Shown here in pieces: positions 43,185 through 52,013 of a stretch of DNA of 64,000 bases. Positions within the stretch are counted from its first letter, which is position 1; the number at the start of each line of letters is the position of its first letter. The position numbers and the translations under genes were made by a program. Under the pieces are notes generated by a model. It was not told the origin of the DNA and did no database searches. It saw only the letters and a program-made list of their open reading frames with translations. This stretch comes from SAR202 cluster bacterium Casp-Chloro-G4 (GTDB lineage: Bacteria; Chloroflexota; Dehalococcoidia; Lucifugimonadales; JADFKI01). The DNA lies in contig MUCK01000017.1 of assembly GCA_002816705.1 (NCBI GenBank), positions 1-64,000 of the forward strand. The letters are read 5' to 3'.

Positions 43185-43964
43185 TCACCTTGCGCCCAAC
43201 GCTAGGTTTAAGGCCTGGGCGCCATCTGGGGTCAGATTCAACAGGAATCGGCTGAGCGACGCTGTTGCCTGCCTGGACTGGGTTAATAGAGCAATGGTGC
43301 GTTTTATCGATGTCGGATGGGAGGCCATATATGATGCAGCCCTTAATGCCGTCTGGACAGCCGAGCCATCAAGCGACTTGGCGACGAACGAAGGCAGCGT
43401 TTGCCCCATGGGGTCAAAAACGGCGCGCAAGATAATATGCGGTATGCCAAGTTCTTCAGCGGCCTCGCTTACCCAGTAGCTTTCCATATCTATAACGTCG
43501 GTCGCGAAGGTTCGACCCAACCACTCCTTCATAGAGCTGCCCGACACCAGGTAGGGCATTGTTAAGCAGGAGCCCCAACGTACCTCAATGTCGTTCCACT
43601 GGTCGTAAGGCAGCACTGATTCCGGAACAGATTTTCCGAGAATCGTATCCACGTTCCAATACGCTGCTTCGCCAGTCAGGCTTTGTAGCCGACTGCAGAC
43701 GACAACCTCGCCCGTGACCATATCCGGCCTTGAGCCAGCGGCATATCCGGCTGACACCAGGAGGTCTGGCGGGTACTTGTCTGCCACTAGTCTTACGGCG
43801 TCCCGCGACATTTGGGGACCAAAGCCGCCTTCCACGACGACCACGTCCCGGCAAACAGGCGACAGGTAAAACCGAAAGGCGTCTTCCTTCTCTACCAACC
43901 TGAACTGCCCTGCACGCAGGTAGTCCTTAATCTCTCGCTCGAACGCTACAAGTATTGCCAGCAT
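43185..43964 (-). CDS. hpnG: Hopanoid-associated nucleoside phosphorylase HpnG
   Basis: A 259-aa protein of the nucleoside phosphorylase family. ILVAFEREIKDYL starts the fold, with VVVVEGGFGPQMSRDAVRL near 47-65, LVSAGYAAGSRPDMVTGEVV near 79-98 and the purine-binding VIDMESYWVSEAAEELG near 155-171. HpnG removes adenine from adenosylhopane to give ribosylhopane in side-chain elongation. The position directly between hpnH (27-base gap) and the cyclase (8-base gap) supports this over a general purine phosphorylase. Confidence 0.9.
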   Translation of the reverse strand: MLAILVAFEREIKDYLRAGQFRLVEKEDAFRFYLSPVCRDVVVVEGGFGPQMSRDAVRLVADKYPPDLLVSAGYAAGSRPDMVTGEVVVCSRLQSLTGEAAYWNVDTILGKSVPESVLPYDQWNDIEVRWGSCLTMPYLVSGSSMKEWLGRTFATDVIDMESYWVSEAAEELGIPHIILRAVFDPMGQTLPSFVAKSLDGSAVQTALRAASYMASHPTSIKRTIALLTQSRQATASLSRFLLNLTPDGAQALNLALGAR

Positions 43965-43991
43965 GCCCCTGTACTCAGTTGATTTCTCGGC

Positions 43992-45020
43992 CTAAGCCGT
44001 TCCGATACCGCTGTTTTGCAACGCGCCCTTTTTCAGAAGACGAAGCGCATCGGCTGGCCTTTCGAAGGTGCCGAAAATCGACGCAGATTCAAATCCGCAG
44101 TGCATGAGGCAGTTGTCGCAGCGAGAGTCGTTACCAACTCCGTAACGCTCCGACCACATCTCCTCGCTGAACAGGTCGTTGATGTCCTGGGTGTGTCGGT
44201 CGCCCAGCAGGTAGCAGGGTTCGCGCCAACCCAATACTGTATACGTAGGATTGGACCAGGCGGTGCACTGATATTCCCGATCCCCTCTCAAGAAATCCAA
44301 ATAAAGAGGGTTGTTGTAGAAGCGGATGTTTCGCGCTGGGTCCAGGATGTTCCTGAAAACCTTACGTGCATTCTGCCTGGAGATGAACAGGTTCTGATTA
44401 GGCACCGTGTCGAACTGGTAACCCGGAGAAACCATGCAGCCCTCTATGCCCATGTCCGTGAGCATCTTGAACATCGTTACGAGGTCTTCTTCGTCAACGC
44501 CGTTGAATACAGTGGTATTCGTGGTCACACGGTAGCCCTCGTCCAGCGCCTTGCGTATTCCGCGCATGGCGATCTGGAAAACGCCTTTACGATATACAGA
44601 CTTATCGTGGGCCTCTTCCATCCCGTCCATGTGAACGACGAAGCAAAAGTACTTGGACGGGGGAATCTTCTTCATCATGCGCTCCATTAAAAGGGCATTG
44701 GTGCACATGAATACAAACTTCTTCTTCGCCGTGATGGCCTTCACGATCTCGTCTATCTGCGGGTGTAGAGACGGCTCTCCGCCGGCGATGGACACGATTG
44801 GCGCGCCTGATTCCTCCACTGCCGCCAGGCAGTGTTCTACGGAGAGCGTTCGGTCTAGCACGCGTTCGTACTCGCGGATACGACCGCAGCCTAGGCAAGC
44901 GAGGTTACACTTCTCCAAAGGCTCAAGCATCGTAACCAGGGGGAAGCGTTTCCTTCCCATCATCTTATTCTTGACAATGTACCAACCGGTTTTAAATGCT
45001 AGTTCCAAAGGTCTACCCAT
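43992..45020 (-). CDS. hpnH: Hopanoid radical SAM protein HpnH
   Basis: Radical SAM enzyme adding the 5'-deoxyadenosyl group to diploptene to form adenosylhopane. The cluster motif CNLACLGC (CxxxCxxC, about residues 38-45) follows FPLVTMLEPLEK, and SIAGGEPSLHPQID is the GGE SAM-binding motif. The C-terminal region carries further cysteines (DSRCDNCLMHCGFESA). Two adjacent starts are possible, GTG 45023 and ATG 45020; GGGAG six bases before the ATG favours 45020. The polyprenyl synthase gene is 31 bases upstream. Confidence 0.95.
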   Translation of the reverse strand: MGRPLELAFKTGWYIVKNKMMGRKRFPLVTMLEPLEKCNLACLGCGRIREYERVLDRTLSVEHCLAAVEESGAPIVSIAGGEPSLHPQIDEIVKAITAKKKFVFMCTNALLMERMMKKIPPSKYFCFVVHMDGMEEAHDKSVYRKGVFQIAMRGIRKALDEGYRVTTNTTVFNGVDEEDLVTMFKMLTDMGIEGCMVSPGYQFDTVPNQNLFISRQNARKVFRNILDPARNIRFYNNPLYLDFLRGDREYQCTAWSNPTYTVLGWREPCYLLGDRHTQDINDLFSEEMWSERYGVGNDSRCDNCLMHCGFESASIFGTFERPADALRLLKKGALQNSGIGTA

Positions 45021-45051
45021 CACGCACTCCCAAATCTTGACCTGATAACCA

Positions 45052-46131
45052 TCAGTGTTCTCTCACCACTAAGAACTGGATTAGCTCCTCAATTTCTGCT
45101 CGGGCACTGGGTTCAAGCTCCACCGACTCCAAAGCATCTGACGCGTCCTGGCCATGCTCCATCGCCATTTCGTGGGCGCATCCGCGAGTTTCCGCTCGAT
45201 CCATTATCTCCAACACCCGGCCAACATCTCCCTCGGCGACCTCGTCTTGCCTGTAGATGTCCAGAAGCGATTGCTTTTCAGCGCCCTTGGCTTGAGACAT
45301 AGCATGGACGACCGGAAAGGAATTTTTCTTTCTTCTGATGTCAGCGCCTACAGGTTTGCCTGTAGTCTTCTCGTCACCCCAGACGCCCAAAACGTCGTCT
45401 CGGACCTGAAAGATGAAGCCCAGAGCCTCTCCGCTGGATCGGAAGGCGTTTGCCGTTGCCTTGTCGCCCGAACCAATGAGGGCGCCCATGGTGAATGCGC
45501 ACCTGATCAGCGCTCCGGTCTTACGAGCGATCATGCCCAGGTAGTCCTGCATGCCCAGGTCGGACTGGCCCTCAAAAGAAAGGTCCAGGTACTGACCTTC
45601 AATCATCTCCAGATACGCCTCGGTGAGGAGACTGGCCACACCCAGGGCGGTCTCTGCGTCCACGCCGCGTCGGATCAGCTCCTCCAAGGAAAAATCGGCG
45701 ACCACTCTAAGGACGTTTCCGGCGACCAGAGCTTTGGGAATGCCCCAGACCGCCCACAGCGTTTTGCGGTGGTGGCGGGTCTCGTCCTGGTCCTGAATGT
45801 CGTCATGAATAAGTGAGAAGTTGTGTATCAACTCGAGCGCCACTGCCGCCGGCATGGCCTGCTCAATCGAACCACCCGTGGCCTGGCATGCGAAAAGACA
45901 AAGGGTCGGGCGCAGGTACTTGCCCTCCGTGGCCACAATGGGATTGCCCTCCGTGTCGGCCCAGCCCATGTAGTAACGCAACATGTCATACACGGCAATG
46001 GCTTCTTTAGAGGAGTTCTGAGGGGTAATAGCCTGACGTAACGCAGTCCCAATCTCCGCCCTATACCTTAGGAACAGGCCTGGGAGGCTGTCAGTCTGCT
46101 TATCAGGTGTATTTAGCAAAGGTTTGGTCAT
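45052..46131 (-). CDS. Polyprenyl diphosphate synthase
   Basis: A 359-aa trans-prenyltransferase that extends allylic diphosphates with IPP. The first Asp-rich motif is LIHDDIQDQDETRHH near 111-125; the second is FQVRDDVLGVWGDEKTTG near 242-259, where the usual fifth-position Asp is Gly. It probably supplies farnesyl or geranylgeranyl diphosphate. It is the first gene of the hopanoid run, so farnesyl diphosphate for squalene is the natural guess. The candidate promoter TTGACA-N17-TAGGAT lies about 90 bases upstream. Confidence 0.9.
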   Translation of the reverse strand: MTKPLLNTPDKQTDSLPGLFLRYRAEIGTALRQAITPQNSSKEAIAVYDMLRYYMGWADTEGNPIVATEGKYLRPTLCLFACQATGGSIEQAMPAAVALELIHNFSLIHDDIQDQDETRHHRKTLWAVWGIPKALVAGNVLRVVADFSLEELIRRGVDAETALGVASLLTEAYLEMIEGQYLDLSFEGQSDLGMQDYLGMIARKTGALIRCAFTMGALIGSGDKATANAFRSSGEALGFIFQVRDDVLGVWGDEKTTGKPVGADIRRKKNSFPVVHAMSQAKGAEKQSLLDIYRQDEVAEGDVGRVLEIMDRAETRGCAHEMAMEHGQDASDALESVELEPSARAEIEELIQFLVVREH

Positions 46132-46219
46132 TCAAGCAACCTGCCGGAATGGTAGCCTGCAGCCGTCACACAAGCCCTGCAAGACGGTTGGACAGGACTA
46201 CATAGTATTACGATGGCAA

Positions 46220-46248
46220 ATCCTAGCATTCCGCTACAGCACTGTCAA
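46220..46248 (-). promoter_or_regulatory. Candidate sigma-70 promoter of the hopanoid run
   Basis: On the minus strand TTGACA (46248-46243), a 17-base spacer and TAGGAT (46225-46220) stand about 90 bases before the polyprenyl synthase start. The -35 is the exact consensus. It is back to back with the nuo promoter region. Confidence 0.55.
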
Positions 46249-46327
46249 CACGGCGTTACCGGAGTTAACGGCTATTCCCGCCCGCTCGTTAAGGCGTTGC
46301 TGGGCTTTTATTTGTGGAATTTTTCAC

Positions 46328-46357
46328 TTGCAATATTTTAACGCACTATGCTATATT
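46328..46357 (+). promoter_or_regulatory. Candidate promoter of the nuo operon
   Basis: TTGCAA (46328-46333), an 18-base spacer and TATATT (46352-46357) lie 37 bases before the nuoA ATG, in an A+T-rich island within a G+C-rich surrounding. Confidence 0.45.
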
Positions 46358-46393
46358 CAGCGCGGTAAATTCGACCTTCCCAAGTGCGGATTA

Positions 46394-46789
46394 ATGATTG
46401 ACGATTACTTCCGGCAGTATGGCCTCATAGCCATATTCGCCGCACTGGCCGTAGCAGTTCCTACAGGGATGCTGATGATGTCGTGGATGTTATCCATGGC
46501 CAACATCCGGCCAAGGGTACCCAGCGCTATTAAATCAAGCATTTACGAATGTGGCTTCGAGACGCTCACGACCAGGTGGAGCCAGTTCAATTTCCGGTTT
46601 TACGGCTTCGCTTTGATTTTCGTGGTTTTCGACGTTGAAGTGGCATTTCTGTTCCCCTGGGCTGCCAGCTTCGGATACATGTCACGGAGCTTCGGCATTT
46701 ACGCCCTGTTGGAAATGGTAGTCTTCATAGGCATTCTCATTGTTGGATGGCTTTATGCCTGGAAAAAGGGGGCCCTGGAGTGGAGTTAA
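46394..46789 (+). CDS. nuoA: NADH-quinone oxidoreductase subunit A
   Basis: A 131-aa three-helix membrane subunit of complex I. The conserved segment between helix 1 and 2 is [20 protein letters not shown], with [12 protein letters not shown] in helix 2. An open frame continues upstream to 46124, but it crosses the promoter and is not hydrophobic, so ATG 46394 is taken as the start. It is the first nuo gene; nuoB starts inside its stop codon (TAATG). Confidence 0.95.
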   Translation: MIDDYFRQYGLIAIFAALAVAVPTGMLMMSWMLSMANIRPRVPSAIKSSIYECGFETLTTRWSQFNFRFYGFALIFVVFDVEVAFLFPWAASFGYMSRSFGIYALLEMVVFIGILIVGWLYAWKKGALEWS

Positions 46790-47409
46790 TGCAAAGCGGC
46801 AATCTGCCCCAGAACCCCAGCCTCACAATACCTCTGCACCAGCAGACCTGGGGCGTGGATCAGGACGAAGGTCAGATCATCAACCACCTAAAGGCGACGC
46901 ATCAGGACGCCTTGTCGGAACCGATTATCGAAGTTCCGGACGATCTACAGCGCAACGTCGCAGTGACTTCCATTGATGCGTTGGTTAACTGGGGACGCAA
47001 GTCTGCACTGTGGCCGCTGTCTTTCGGCCTGGCCTGTTGCGCCTTCGAAATGATGGCCAGCGCCATGTCCCGTTTCGACATTTCGCGATTCGGTATGGAG
47101 GCATTCAGGCCATCACCTCGGCAGGCGGACCTTATCATTATCGCGGGGACGGTCACTTGGAAAATGGCCCCTGCCATAATGCGGGTATACGAGCAGATGG
47201 CAGAACCCAAATGGGTTATCTCCATGGGCGTTTGCGCTACCAGCGGCGGCCCCTACTACGGCAGTTACAGTGTGGTGCCTGGTGTAAACCACATCATCCC
47301 GGTAGACGTTTATGTGCCCGGGTGCCCTCCACGACCCGACGCCCTTCTATACGGCATCATGCAGTTGCATGAGAAGATCAAGCGCTACAGCATATCCAGA
47401 AAGCCGTAG
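46789..47409 (+). CDS. nuoB: NADH-quinone oxidoreductase subunit B
   Basis: A 206-aa subunit holding cluster N2, the last Fe-S centre before quinone. Ligands are Cys83-Cys84 (LACCAFEMM), Cys149 (MGVCATSGG) and Cys179 (VPGCPPRPD). The first 55 residues are a polar N-terminal extension before the usual start of the fold. The ATG at 46789 overlaps the nuoA stop and has GGAGTGGAG upstream; the frame's upstream extension to 46747 is not needed. Confidence 0.96.
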   Translation: MQSGNLPQNPSLTIPLHQQTWGVDQDEGQIINHLKATHQDALSEPIIEVPDDLQRNVAVTSIDALVNWGRKSALWPLSFGLACCAFEMMASAMSRFDISRFGMEAFRPSPRQADLIIIAGTVTWKMAPAIMRVYEQMAEPKWVISMGVCATSGGPYYGSYSVVPGVNHIIPVDVYVPGCPPRPDALLYGIMQLHEKIKRYSISRKP

Positions 47410-47423
47410 GTGGCTTTTCAAGT

Positions 47424-47906
47424 ATGACTAGGGCCCTTCAAGGCAGTAGCGTTGCAAGCCGCATTAACGAGTCCATACCCGGAGCGGCTACGGACTCCAA
47501 CCAGACAGATGTTTGGGTGTCGCCGCAGTCCATTCTGGAAGTGGCAACATTCCTCAATGGCGACGATGCTCTCGACTTCTCCTTCCTGACATCGATTACC
47601 TCCATCGACTATATCGAGTACTTCGAACTGGTGTACCGGCTGCTTTCCATGAGAAATAACCATAGCGTAGTGATAAAGTCGCGCTGCTACGGAAGGGAGG
47701 ACTTGTCGGTGTCGTCGGTGACGAGCATTTGGCAGGGTGCCGACTTCCAGGAACGAGAGGTCTGGGACCTCATGGGTATCCGGTTCGATGGCCACCCCAA
47801 CCTCAAGCGAATCCTCTTGTGGGAGGGCTTTCCAGGTCATCCTTTGAGGAAGGACTACCTGGGCCAGGACGGGGAAATGCAAAGGCCTGAGGACCTCGAT
47901 GTCTGA
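47424..47906 (+). CDS. nuoC: NADH-quinone oxidoreductase subunit C
   Basis: A 160-aa peripheral-arm subunit (30-kDa homologue). The signature is WQGADFQEREVWDLMGIRFD near 102-121, followed by KRILLWEGFPGHPLRKDY. It is separate from NuoD, unlike the NuoCD fusion of enterobacteria. It starts 14 bases after nuoB and overlaps nuoD by 8 bases. Confidence 0.95.
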   Translation: MTRALQGSSVASRINESIPGAATDSNQTDVWVSPQSILEVATFLNGDDALDFSFLTSITSIDYIEYFELVYRLLSMRNNHSVVIKSRCYGREDLSVSSVTSIWQGADFQEREVWDLMGIRFDGHPNLKRILLWEGFPGHPLRKDYLGQDGEMQRPEDLDV

Positions 47907-49005
47907 GATGAAGTCTGAACCGGTCATTCTAAACCTTGGCCCTCAGCACCCCAGCACTCACGGCGTGTTCAGGCTAAGGGTAACTTTTGATGGCGAGACC
48001 GTTGTCGATGCGGAGCCGGTAATGGGTTATCTGCACCGAGGGTCTGAAAAGCTGGCCGAGGGACGGAGCTACGTCCAAATCGTCACGCTTACGGACCGCA
48101 TGGACTACACGGCCAGCATGTCCAACAACCTGGCGTACGTCAGCTCGGTGGAAAAATTGGCGGGCATTGATGTGCCTGAACGAGCGCAGTACATTCGCGT
48201 AATCTGCGCCGAGTTGCAGCGCATTGCCAGCCACCTGATGGCTACGGGGTTCTTACTGAACGACCTTGGCGCCTTGGCCACTCCGCTTATGTACTGCTTC
48301 CGAGAGCGCGAACGGATTCTCGATATGTTCGAGATGCTTTGTGGCGCGCGCATAACCTTGACCTACATGCGACCGGGCGGCGTGTTACAGGACGCCCCTG
48401 CCGAGTTCTGGCCGGCACTGAATACCTTTGTTAACGACTTCCCTGGGTATCTCGACGAGATTGAGAGCCTTATTTCCGGCAACGAGATTGTGCTGACACG
48501 CACCCGGGATGTCGGCATTCTCACCGACGCGCAGGCGATCAACGCCTCAATTACCGGGCCCATGCTCAGAGCTGCCGGGGTACAGTGGGACCTTCGTAAG
48601 GCTAACCCATATGAAATTTACGACAGGCTTGATTTCGACATTCCCATCGGCGCGCTAGGCGACACCTTCGACCGCTACATGGTGCGTGTTCTGGAAATGC
48701 GAGAGAGCATCAAGATTGTGGAGCAGTGCATCCGCGACATACCACAGGGCCCTATTCGGACAGGGACGCCTTACTTCATCAGGCCGCCGGCGGGCGATGC
48801 ATACGCTTCCGTGGAGTCTCCAAAGGGTGAGCTTGGCTTTTACCTGGTAAGCGACGGCGGAATATCTCCTTATCGTTGCCACGTGCGTGCGCCGTCATTC
48901 ATTAACATTACGGCGTTACGGGACATGCTGGTGGGCTGGAAGATGAGCGACCTCATCATCATATTCGGCTCCATCGACATCGTTCTGGGGGAGGTCGACC
49001 GGTAA
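47899..49005 (+). CDS. nuoD: NADH-quinone oxidoreductase subunit D
   Basis: A 368-aa (49-kDa homologue) subunit forming the quinone site with NuoB. LNLGPQHPSTHGVFRL near 11-26 is the quinone-site loop with the conserved His residues, followed by GYLHRGSEKLAE. The C-terminus is the usual IFGSIDIVLGEVDR. The next gene is nuoH, starting inside the nuoD stop (TAATG), so the genes for NuoE, F and G are not here. Confidence 0.97.
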   Translation: MSEMKSEPVILNLGPQHPSTHGVFRLRVTFDGETVVDAEPVMGYLHRGSEKLAEGRSYVQIVTLTDRMDYTASMSNNLAYVSSVEKLAGIDVPERAQYIRVICAELQRIASHLMATGFLLNDLGALATPLMYCFRERERILDMFEMLCGARITLTYMRPGGVLQDAPAEFWPALNTFVNDFPGYLDEIESLISGNEIVLTRTRDVGILTDAQAINASITGPMLRAAGVQWDLRKANPYEIYDRLDFDIPIGALGDTFDRYMVRVLEMRESIKIVEQCIRDIPQGPIRTGTPYFIRPPAGDAYASVESPKGELGFYLVSDGGISPYRCHVRAPSFINITALRDMLVGWKMSDLIIIFGSIDIVLGEVDR

Positions 49006-50213
49006 TGGAATCTCTGCAGGCCGGCTTCCTAGATTTTCATAGCGTTTATGGCTTTTTTGATTTCTTCCTACCCGACGGAATGGACTGGCTGGCATTCGTT
49101 CTAGCTGGCGGGCTAGTCTCCTTCATAGTCATCAACGTCATGGTGATGGGCACAGGACTCTACACCTGGTTTGAACGCCGAGTCATAGGCAGAATGCAGG
49201 CCCGCCTAGGTCCCAACCGCTGGGGGCCATTCGGACTGCTGCAGCCTATTGCCGACGTGCTAAAGCTAATGGTCAAAGAGGACACAGTGCCGGCGTTGGC
49301 CGACCGTCTGGTATTCAATATTGCACCCGTTATCTTGCTGGTGCCCGCCTTGCTGGTCATTGCCATCATACCTTTTGGTGATGACACCTTTCTTGGCCGT
49401 CTGAACATAGGCGTGCTATTTATCATCGGCATAACTTCAGTGAACACCATAGCCGTGCTGGCTGGAGGATGGGCCTCACGAAACAAGTACGCCATGATAG
49501 GCGCAATGCGTGGTGTGGCCATGCTCGTGAGCTACGAGGTGCCAATGGCATTGAGCATCACAGGTGTAGTGCTTATAGCCAACTCGTTATCGCTGTTCGA
49601 TGTAGTGGCCGCGCAGGGAGTGCCATTCTGGCTGGTTCAGCCGCTGGGCTTCCTGGTATTCATGGCCGCGGCGTCTGCGGAGATGAGCCGCACGCCCTTT
49701 GACCAAATTGAGGCTGAATCCGAATTAGGGGCCGGTTACCATACCGAGTACAGCGGCATGAAGTTTGCTATCTTCCAGTTGGCGGAGTTCATGGCGCCAC
49801 TGGTAACGAGCATAATCGCCACGGTGCTCTTCTTCAGTGGGACTCGTGGTTGGGACCCGATTCCTGGGCAGATTTGGTTCGTGCTCAAGGTCTTCGTCAT
49901 CATGTTCGCATTGCTTTGGGTTAGAGCCACATGGCCTCGACTACGCATCGACCAGATTATGGCATTCGCCTGGAAGGGCCTTTTCGCGATGGCCCTTCTG
50001 AACATTTTCGTCGTGGCCGTGGAAGTCATGCTGTTGCAGGACCCGAACACAGGGGCGCTGACCACATCCGACCTGTGGCTGATGGCCGCCATAAATTGGG
50101 GCGTCACAGTCGTGACAATCGCATTCATGGCGAAGGTTTTCGGAAGCAAGCAGTGGGAGCGACCTGTACCCACGCCGTCGCCGCTGGCGAACATGTACGC
50201 GGAGGCAGATTAG
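49005..50213 (+). CDS. nuoH: NADH-quinone oxidoreductase subunit H
   Basis: A 402-aa eight-helix membrane subunit that joins the peripheral and membrane arms and lines the quinone channel. The signatures FERRVIGRMQARLGPNRWGP and RTPFDQIEAESELGAGYHTEY are clear. There is a GC-rich extension at the C-terminus ending near SPLANMYAEAD. The ATG overlaps the nuoD stop. Confidence 0.96.
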   Translation: MESLQAGFLDFHSVYGFFDFFLPDGMDWLAFVLAGGLVSFIVINVMVMGTGLYTWFERRVIGRMQARLGPNRWGPFGLLQPIADVLKLMVKEDTVPALADRLVFNIAPVILLVPALLVIAIIPFGDDTFLGRLNIGVLFIIGITSVNTIAVLAGGWASRNKYAMIGAMRGVAMLVSYEVPMALSITGVVLIANSLSLFDVVAAQGVPFWLVQPLGFLVFMAAASAEMSRTPFDQIEAESELGAGYHTEYSGMKFAIFQLAEFMAPLVTSIIATVLFFSGTRGWDPIPGQIWFVLKVFVIMFALLWVRATWPRLRIDQIMAFAWKGLFAMALLNIFVVAVEVMLLQDPNTGALTTSDLWLMAAINWGVTVVTIAFMAKVFGSKQWERPVPTPSPLANMYAEAD

Positions 50214-50214
50214 C

Positions 50215-50886
50215 ATGTACGGATTAGGGCTGGCCAAAGGCCTGACCATTACCATGAAGAACATGCTTATGCCCGGTCGCATGTTCACCTTGCACCAGTA
50301 CCCGGACCGCAAGATAGGACTGTTAGGACTGGCTAAGTTAGAGGGTACAAACCCTATCACTTACAGCATCAAGCGACCGCTTATGACCCTCAAGGCCATG
50401 GTCGGTCTCGCATCGGTAGAAGACCGCATGCCGCAGCACTCGCGTTTCCGTGGCGAGGAATTTAGCTGGTACGAGGACCGATGTACCGGGTGCGCCAGTT
50501 GCGCCAAGTACTGCCCACTGGGCATTATCCGCATCGTAACGCACCCCAGCGAGAAGGCTGTAGACGAAGGGGACAAGTACGTGCTGGACGTGTTCGACAT
50601 CGACATGGGCCGATGCATGTTCTGTGGCCTCTGCGTGGAGGCGTGCCCTTATGACGCGTTACACATGGGTTCTGGATTCGAGGAAGGCAAGTACAGCCGC
50701 CGCGACCTGGTCATCGACAAGCAGCGGCTTAATGACGCACCCAAACGTCCCAGCACCTGGTTCCGCCCGCAAATAGAGGGGCAAGGCTTCGATCCGCAGA
50801 GCGGCGACGAAGTTGACTGGACCAAGGCGGGACGTCACGTGAAACCCAGCAGGGAAGACCAGCAGAAGAAGTGGGCCAAGAGATAA
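50215..50886 (+). CDS. nuoI: NADH-quinone oxidoreductase subunit I
   Basis: A 223-aa subunit with two [4Fe-4S] clusters (N6a and N6b). Ligands are Cys90, 93, 96 and 100 (CTGCASCAKYCPLG) and Cys134, 137, 140 and 144 (CMFCGLCVEACPY). The charged C-terminal 60 residues are longer than in many homologues. The gene follows nuoH after 1 base and overlaps nuoJ as TAATG. Confidence 0.96.
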   Translation: MYGLGLAKGLTITMKNMLMPGRMFTLHQYPDRKIGLLGLAKLEGTNPITYSIKRPLMTLKAMVGLASVEDRMPQHSRFRGEEFSWYEDRCTGCASCAKYCPLGIIRIVTHPSEKAVDEGDKYVLDVFDIDMGRCMFCGLCVEACPYDALHMGSGFEEGKYSRRDLVIDKQRLNDAPKRPSTWFRPQIEGQGFDPQSGDEVDWTKAGRHVKPSREDQQKKWAKR

Positions 50887-51446
50887 TGCTAGGGCAGGGG
50901 ACAGAGTCGACACTCTTCGTAGACGTCATCTTCTGGATGATCGCCGTATCCACTATAGTGGCTGCGTTCGCTGTGGTGCAGCTTCGGGACCTGTTCAGGT
51001 CGGCGCTGTTCCTGATCGTAGCCTTTATTGGCGTGGCGGGTATGTTCGTTCTTCTTAGGGCAGAGTTTCTGGCTATAATCCAGGTCCTGATTTATGTTGG
51101 GGCCATATCAGTCCTGATAATCTTCGCCATATTCATGACCCGCGACGTGGAGGAGGGCAGCCCGGGCAACACGTTGCGTCTACCCATGGGCATAGCTGCC
51201 GTTCTATTCGCTATTGTCGCCATTTTTGTGGTCACGTCCACAAACTGGATCACTATCGATGCAGCGCTTGCCGCCGGGGCTTTCAGCGCAGAGGCGGCCG
51301 ACGGAATCGCCCTGGTATTTTCTAACACGGTGCCTTGGATCGGGCAAATGCTGCTCCGAGATTTCGTCCTCGCGTTCGAGGTAGCGTCCGTAGTGTTGTT
51401 GGCAGCCGTCATAGGAGCGTTGGCGCTCATCAGGGAGAGGGAATAG
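50886..51446 (+). CDS. nuoJ: NADH-quinone oxidoreductase subunit J
   Basis: A 186-aa membrane subunit with five helices. The region ALFLIVAFIGVAGMFVLLRAEF and VLIYVGAISVLIIFAIFM holds the conserved pi-bulge helix used in proton coupling. The ATG at 50886 overlaps the nuoI stop (TAATG); a GTG 15 bases upstream is in frame but within nuoI. Confidence 0.94.
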   Translation: MLGQGTESTLFVDVIFWMIAVSTIVAAFAVVQLRDLFRSALFLIVAFIGVAGMFVLLRAEFLAIIQVLIYVGAISVLIIFAIFMTRDVEEGSPGNTLRLPMGIAAVLFAIVAIFVVTSTNWITIDAALAAGAFSAEAADGIALVFSNTVPWIGQMLLRDFVLAFEVASVVLLAAVIGALALIRERE

Positions 51447-51447
51447 C

Positions 51448-51801
51448 TTGAACCTCGAAAACTTCCTGATAGTAGCAGCCATCATATTTGCCATTGGCCT
51501 TTACGGTGCCATGGCAAAGCGCAACGCCATAACCGTTCTTATGTCCATCGAGTTGATGTTCAACGCAGTGAACATTACGGCCGTGGCATTTTCGCGCTAC
51601 GTTGTGCCTCAGGCTTTGTTGGGCAATCCAGAGACAACTGCCGACACGGCCGCAAGATTCCTGCTGACCGGTCAGATATTTTCAGTGTTCATCATCACAG
51701 TGGCGGCGGCAGAGGTAGCCCTGGGGCTGGCCATCGTACTGGCCATTTTCCGACAACGTTCCAGCATTTACGTAACAGACGTCGCAGAACTAAAGAAGTA
51801 G
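51448..51801 (+). CDS. nuoK: NADH-quinone oxidoreductase subunit K
   Basis: A 117-aa three-helix subunit. The key membrane glutamates are visible in SIELMFNAVNITAVAF near 33-48 and in VAAAEVALGLAIVLAIF. The start is a TTG at 51448 with GGGAGAGGG at good distance, one base after the nuoJ stop. The loop between helices 2 and 3 (PQALLGNPETTADTAARF) is longer than usual. Confidence 0.95.
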   Translation: MNLENFLIVAAIIFAIGLYGAMAKRNAITVLMSIELMFNAVNITAVAFSRYVVPQALLGNPETTADTAARFLLTGQIFSVFIITVAAAEVALGLAIVLAIFRQRSSIYVTDVAELKK

Positions 51802-51815
51802 GTCGCATTTATTAA

Positions 51816-52010
51816 ATGTGGGTTGATTACAGAAAAGCTCCCAACCTGATGATCGCCGAGATGTGGAAAGACGTCTTGGAGGGCGACGGTTTGCCCACCA
51901 AGATAATTCCTGAAGGCGACATCTTGACCTGGGGGGAACGAGTGCCTTTTCGCGTTCTGGTGCCAAAGGGCCGCGAACACGTTGCCGACGAAATATTGAG
52001 GAAGCTGTAA
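51816..52010 (+). CDS. Small DUF2007-like protein inside the nuo operon
   Basis: A 64-aa protein encoded between nuoK (14-base gap) and nuoL (3-base gap). It has no membrane helix. APNLMIAEMWKDVLEGDGLP followed by FRVLVPKGREHVADEIL matches the pattern of DUF2007 (putative signal-transducing protein: a helix that reads AEMWKDVLEG, then a strand with LVP and a terminal AxEIL helix). DUF2007 is a small ferredoxin-like fold often fused to or placed near other domains. It is not a standard complex I subunit. The ribosome-binding site is weak. The tight spacing argues for a true gene. Confidence 0.72.
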   Translation: MWVDYRKAPNLMIAEMWKDVLEGDGLPTKIIPEGDILTWGERVPFRVLVPKGREHVADEILRKL

Positions 52011-52013
52011 AGG

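Noticed and set aside
46124-46393. 90-codon upstream extension of nuoA
   Set aside because: The extension crosses both divergent promoters, lacks membrane character and makes NuoA far too long.
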